Assembly (NCBI GenBank): GCA_017938565.1
Contig: JAGBBI010000175.1
Span: 1-13,582 of the forward strand
Source: Clostridia bacterium
GTDB taxonomy: Bacteria > Bacillota_A > Clostridia > Christensenellales > UBA1242
Length of the DNA stretch: 13,582 bases
Direction of reading: 5' to 3'
In this document: one piece after another, positions 13,422-13,582 of the stretch
Numbering within the stretch: position 1 is the stretch's first letter
Layout: each line of letters starts with the position of its first letter
Notes under the pieces: generated by a model
Database searches by the model: none
Told to the model about the DNA's origin: nothing
Seen by the model: the letters and a program-made list of their open reading frames with translations, nothing else
Position numbers and translations under genes: made by a program

Positions 13422-13457
13422 GTAATAATTTGTAACCATTTGTAACCATTTTGTAAC
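13313..13457. repeat. Helically phased array of TTGTAAC repeats
   Basis: Twelve 7-bp units (TTGTAAC, with TTATTAC, TTGTTAC and TTGTAAT variants) start at 13313, 13324, 13334, 13344, 13354, 13364, 13374, 13385, 13420, 13430, 13440 and 13451. Steps are 10 or 11 bases except one of 35, which spans a GTACATATTTTTGGACTT repeat. More GTAAC motifs with 10-base steps are at 13097/13107 and 13192/13202. One-turn spacing puts every unit on the same DNA face, as for cooperative protein binding or bent DNA. Confidence 0.9.
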
Positions 13458-13485
13458 CTTTTTAATTTTGTACAATTTGTACAAT

Positions 13486-13499
13486 TATTAGTACTAATA
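13486..13499. repeat. Palindrome copy (14 bp) at the right edge
   Basis: TATTAGTACTAATA, centre GTAC, 28 bases past the phased TTGTAAC array. Confidence 0.9.
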
Positions 13500-13517
13500 T
13501 TTGTGTATTATGTCATT

Positions 13518-13533
13518 TTATTAGTACTAATAA
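13518..13533. repeat. Palindrome copy at the right edge
   Basis: A full 16-bp copy, centre GTAC, 32 bases from the previous copy. The same 32-base spacing occurs between the two leftmost copies of the window (23 and 55). Confidence 0.95.
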
Positions 13534-13582
13534 ACAAAAAAATAAACTCTTATGATATTCTTAACACCTGTATCATCCTAAG

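Larger units (their letters stand above)
13069..13582. other. Gene-free AT-rich control region, possible origin
   Basis: About 510 bases without a credible gene; a 62-codon minus-strand frame at 13064-13252 is AT-rich, has no ribosome binding site and overlaps the promoter. It holds phased TTGTAAC repeats, three 18-bp direct repeats, CGAAA/TTTCG palindromes (CGAAATTTTCG at 13206-13216, perfect CGAAAATTTTCG at 13236-13247), a GATGTT-TT-AACATC inverted repeat near 13216-13229 and two copies of the dispersed palindrome at the right edge. This repeat density suggests a replication or transcription control region. Confidence 0.55.

Noticed and set aside
1..13582. CRISPR array made of the dispersed palindrome
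   Set aside because: Spacing is irregular (from 0 to over 1600 bases), copies are 12-16 bp and many are inside genes.
1..13582. Inverted terminal repeat at the window ends
   Set aside because: The first and last 20 bases are not reverse complements; only the dispersed palindrome is shared near both edges.

Overview
The window looks like most of the genome of a small podovirus of the phi29 type, one that replicates by protein priming. The evidence is a family B DNA polymerase with the protein-primed motif set, a small basic protein encoded just upstream of it in the terminal-protein position, a short phi29 gp16-like packaging ATPase, and a compact head/connector/tail-knob set. Strong AGGAG-type ribosome binding sites, standard stop codons (TAA, TAG and TGA all used) and low GC suggest a Firmicutes host. 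No tRNA, CRISPR, insertion sequence, endolysin or holin is visible. The first and last bases do not form an obvious inverted terminal repeat, so the true genome ends may lie outside the window.

Every convincing gene is on the minus strand, so transcription runs from high to low coordinates. From the right: an AT-rich gene-free control region (about 13070-13582) with phased short repeats; a near-consensus promoter (13063-13091); a roughly 330-nt hairpin-rich leader or RNA (about 12726-13056); a helix-turn-helix protein gene (11689-12675); a second repeat-rich gene-free region (11138-11688); a small ssDNA-binding-like gene (10817-11137); two small coiled-coil genes (10212-10719) ending in a terminator hairpin. 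Then come upper collar, lower collar, major capsid, a split tail knob, putative terminal protein, DNA polymerase and packaging ATPase, closed by a terminator at 69-113. Most junctions in this block overlap or are only a few bases wide.

The most striking feature is a 16-bp palindrome, TTATTAG-YR-CTAATAA (centre GTAC, GCAC or GTGC), found 22 times. It lies between genes directly 5' of ribosome binding sites, overlaps stop codons, clusters at both window edges, forms the arms of the left terminator, and is embedded in coding regions. There it is read in more than one frame and plants the same short peptides (ISANK, ISTN) in unrelated proteins. This argues for selection on the DNA site itself and is the best candidate for an undescribed system. 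The phage HTH protein is one possible reader of the site, a host factor another; the sequence alone cannot decide.
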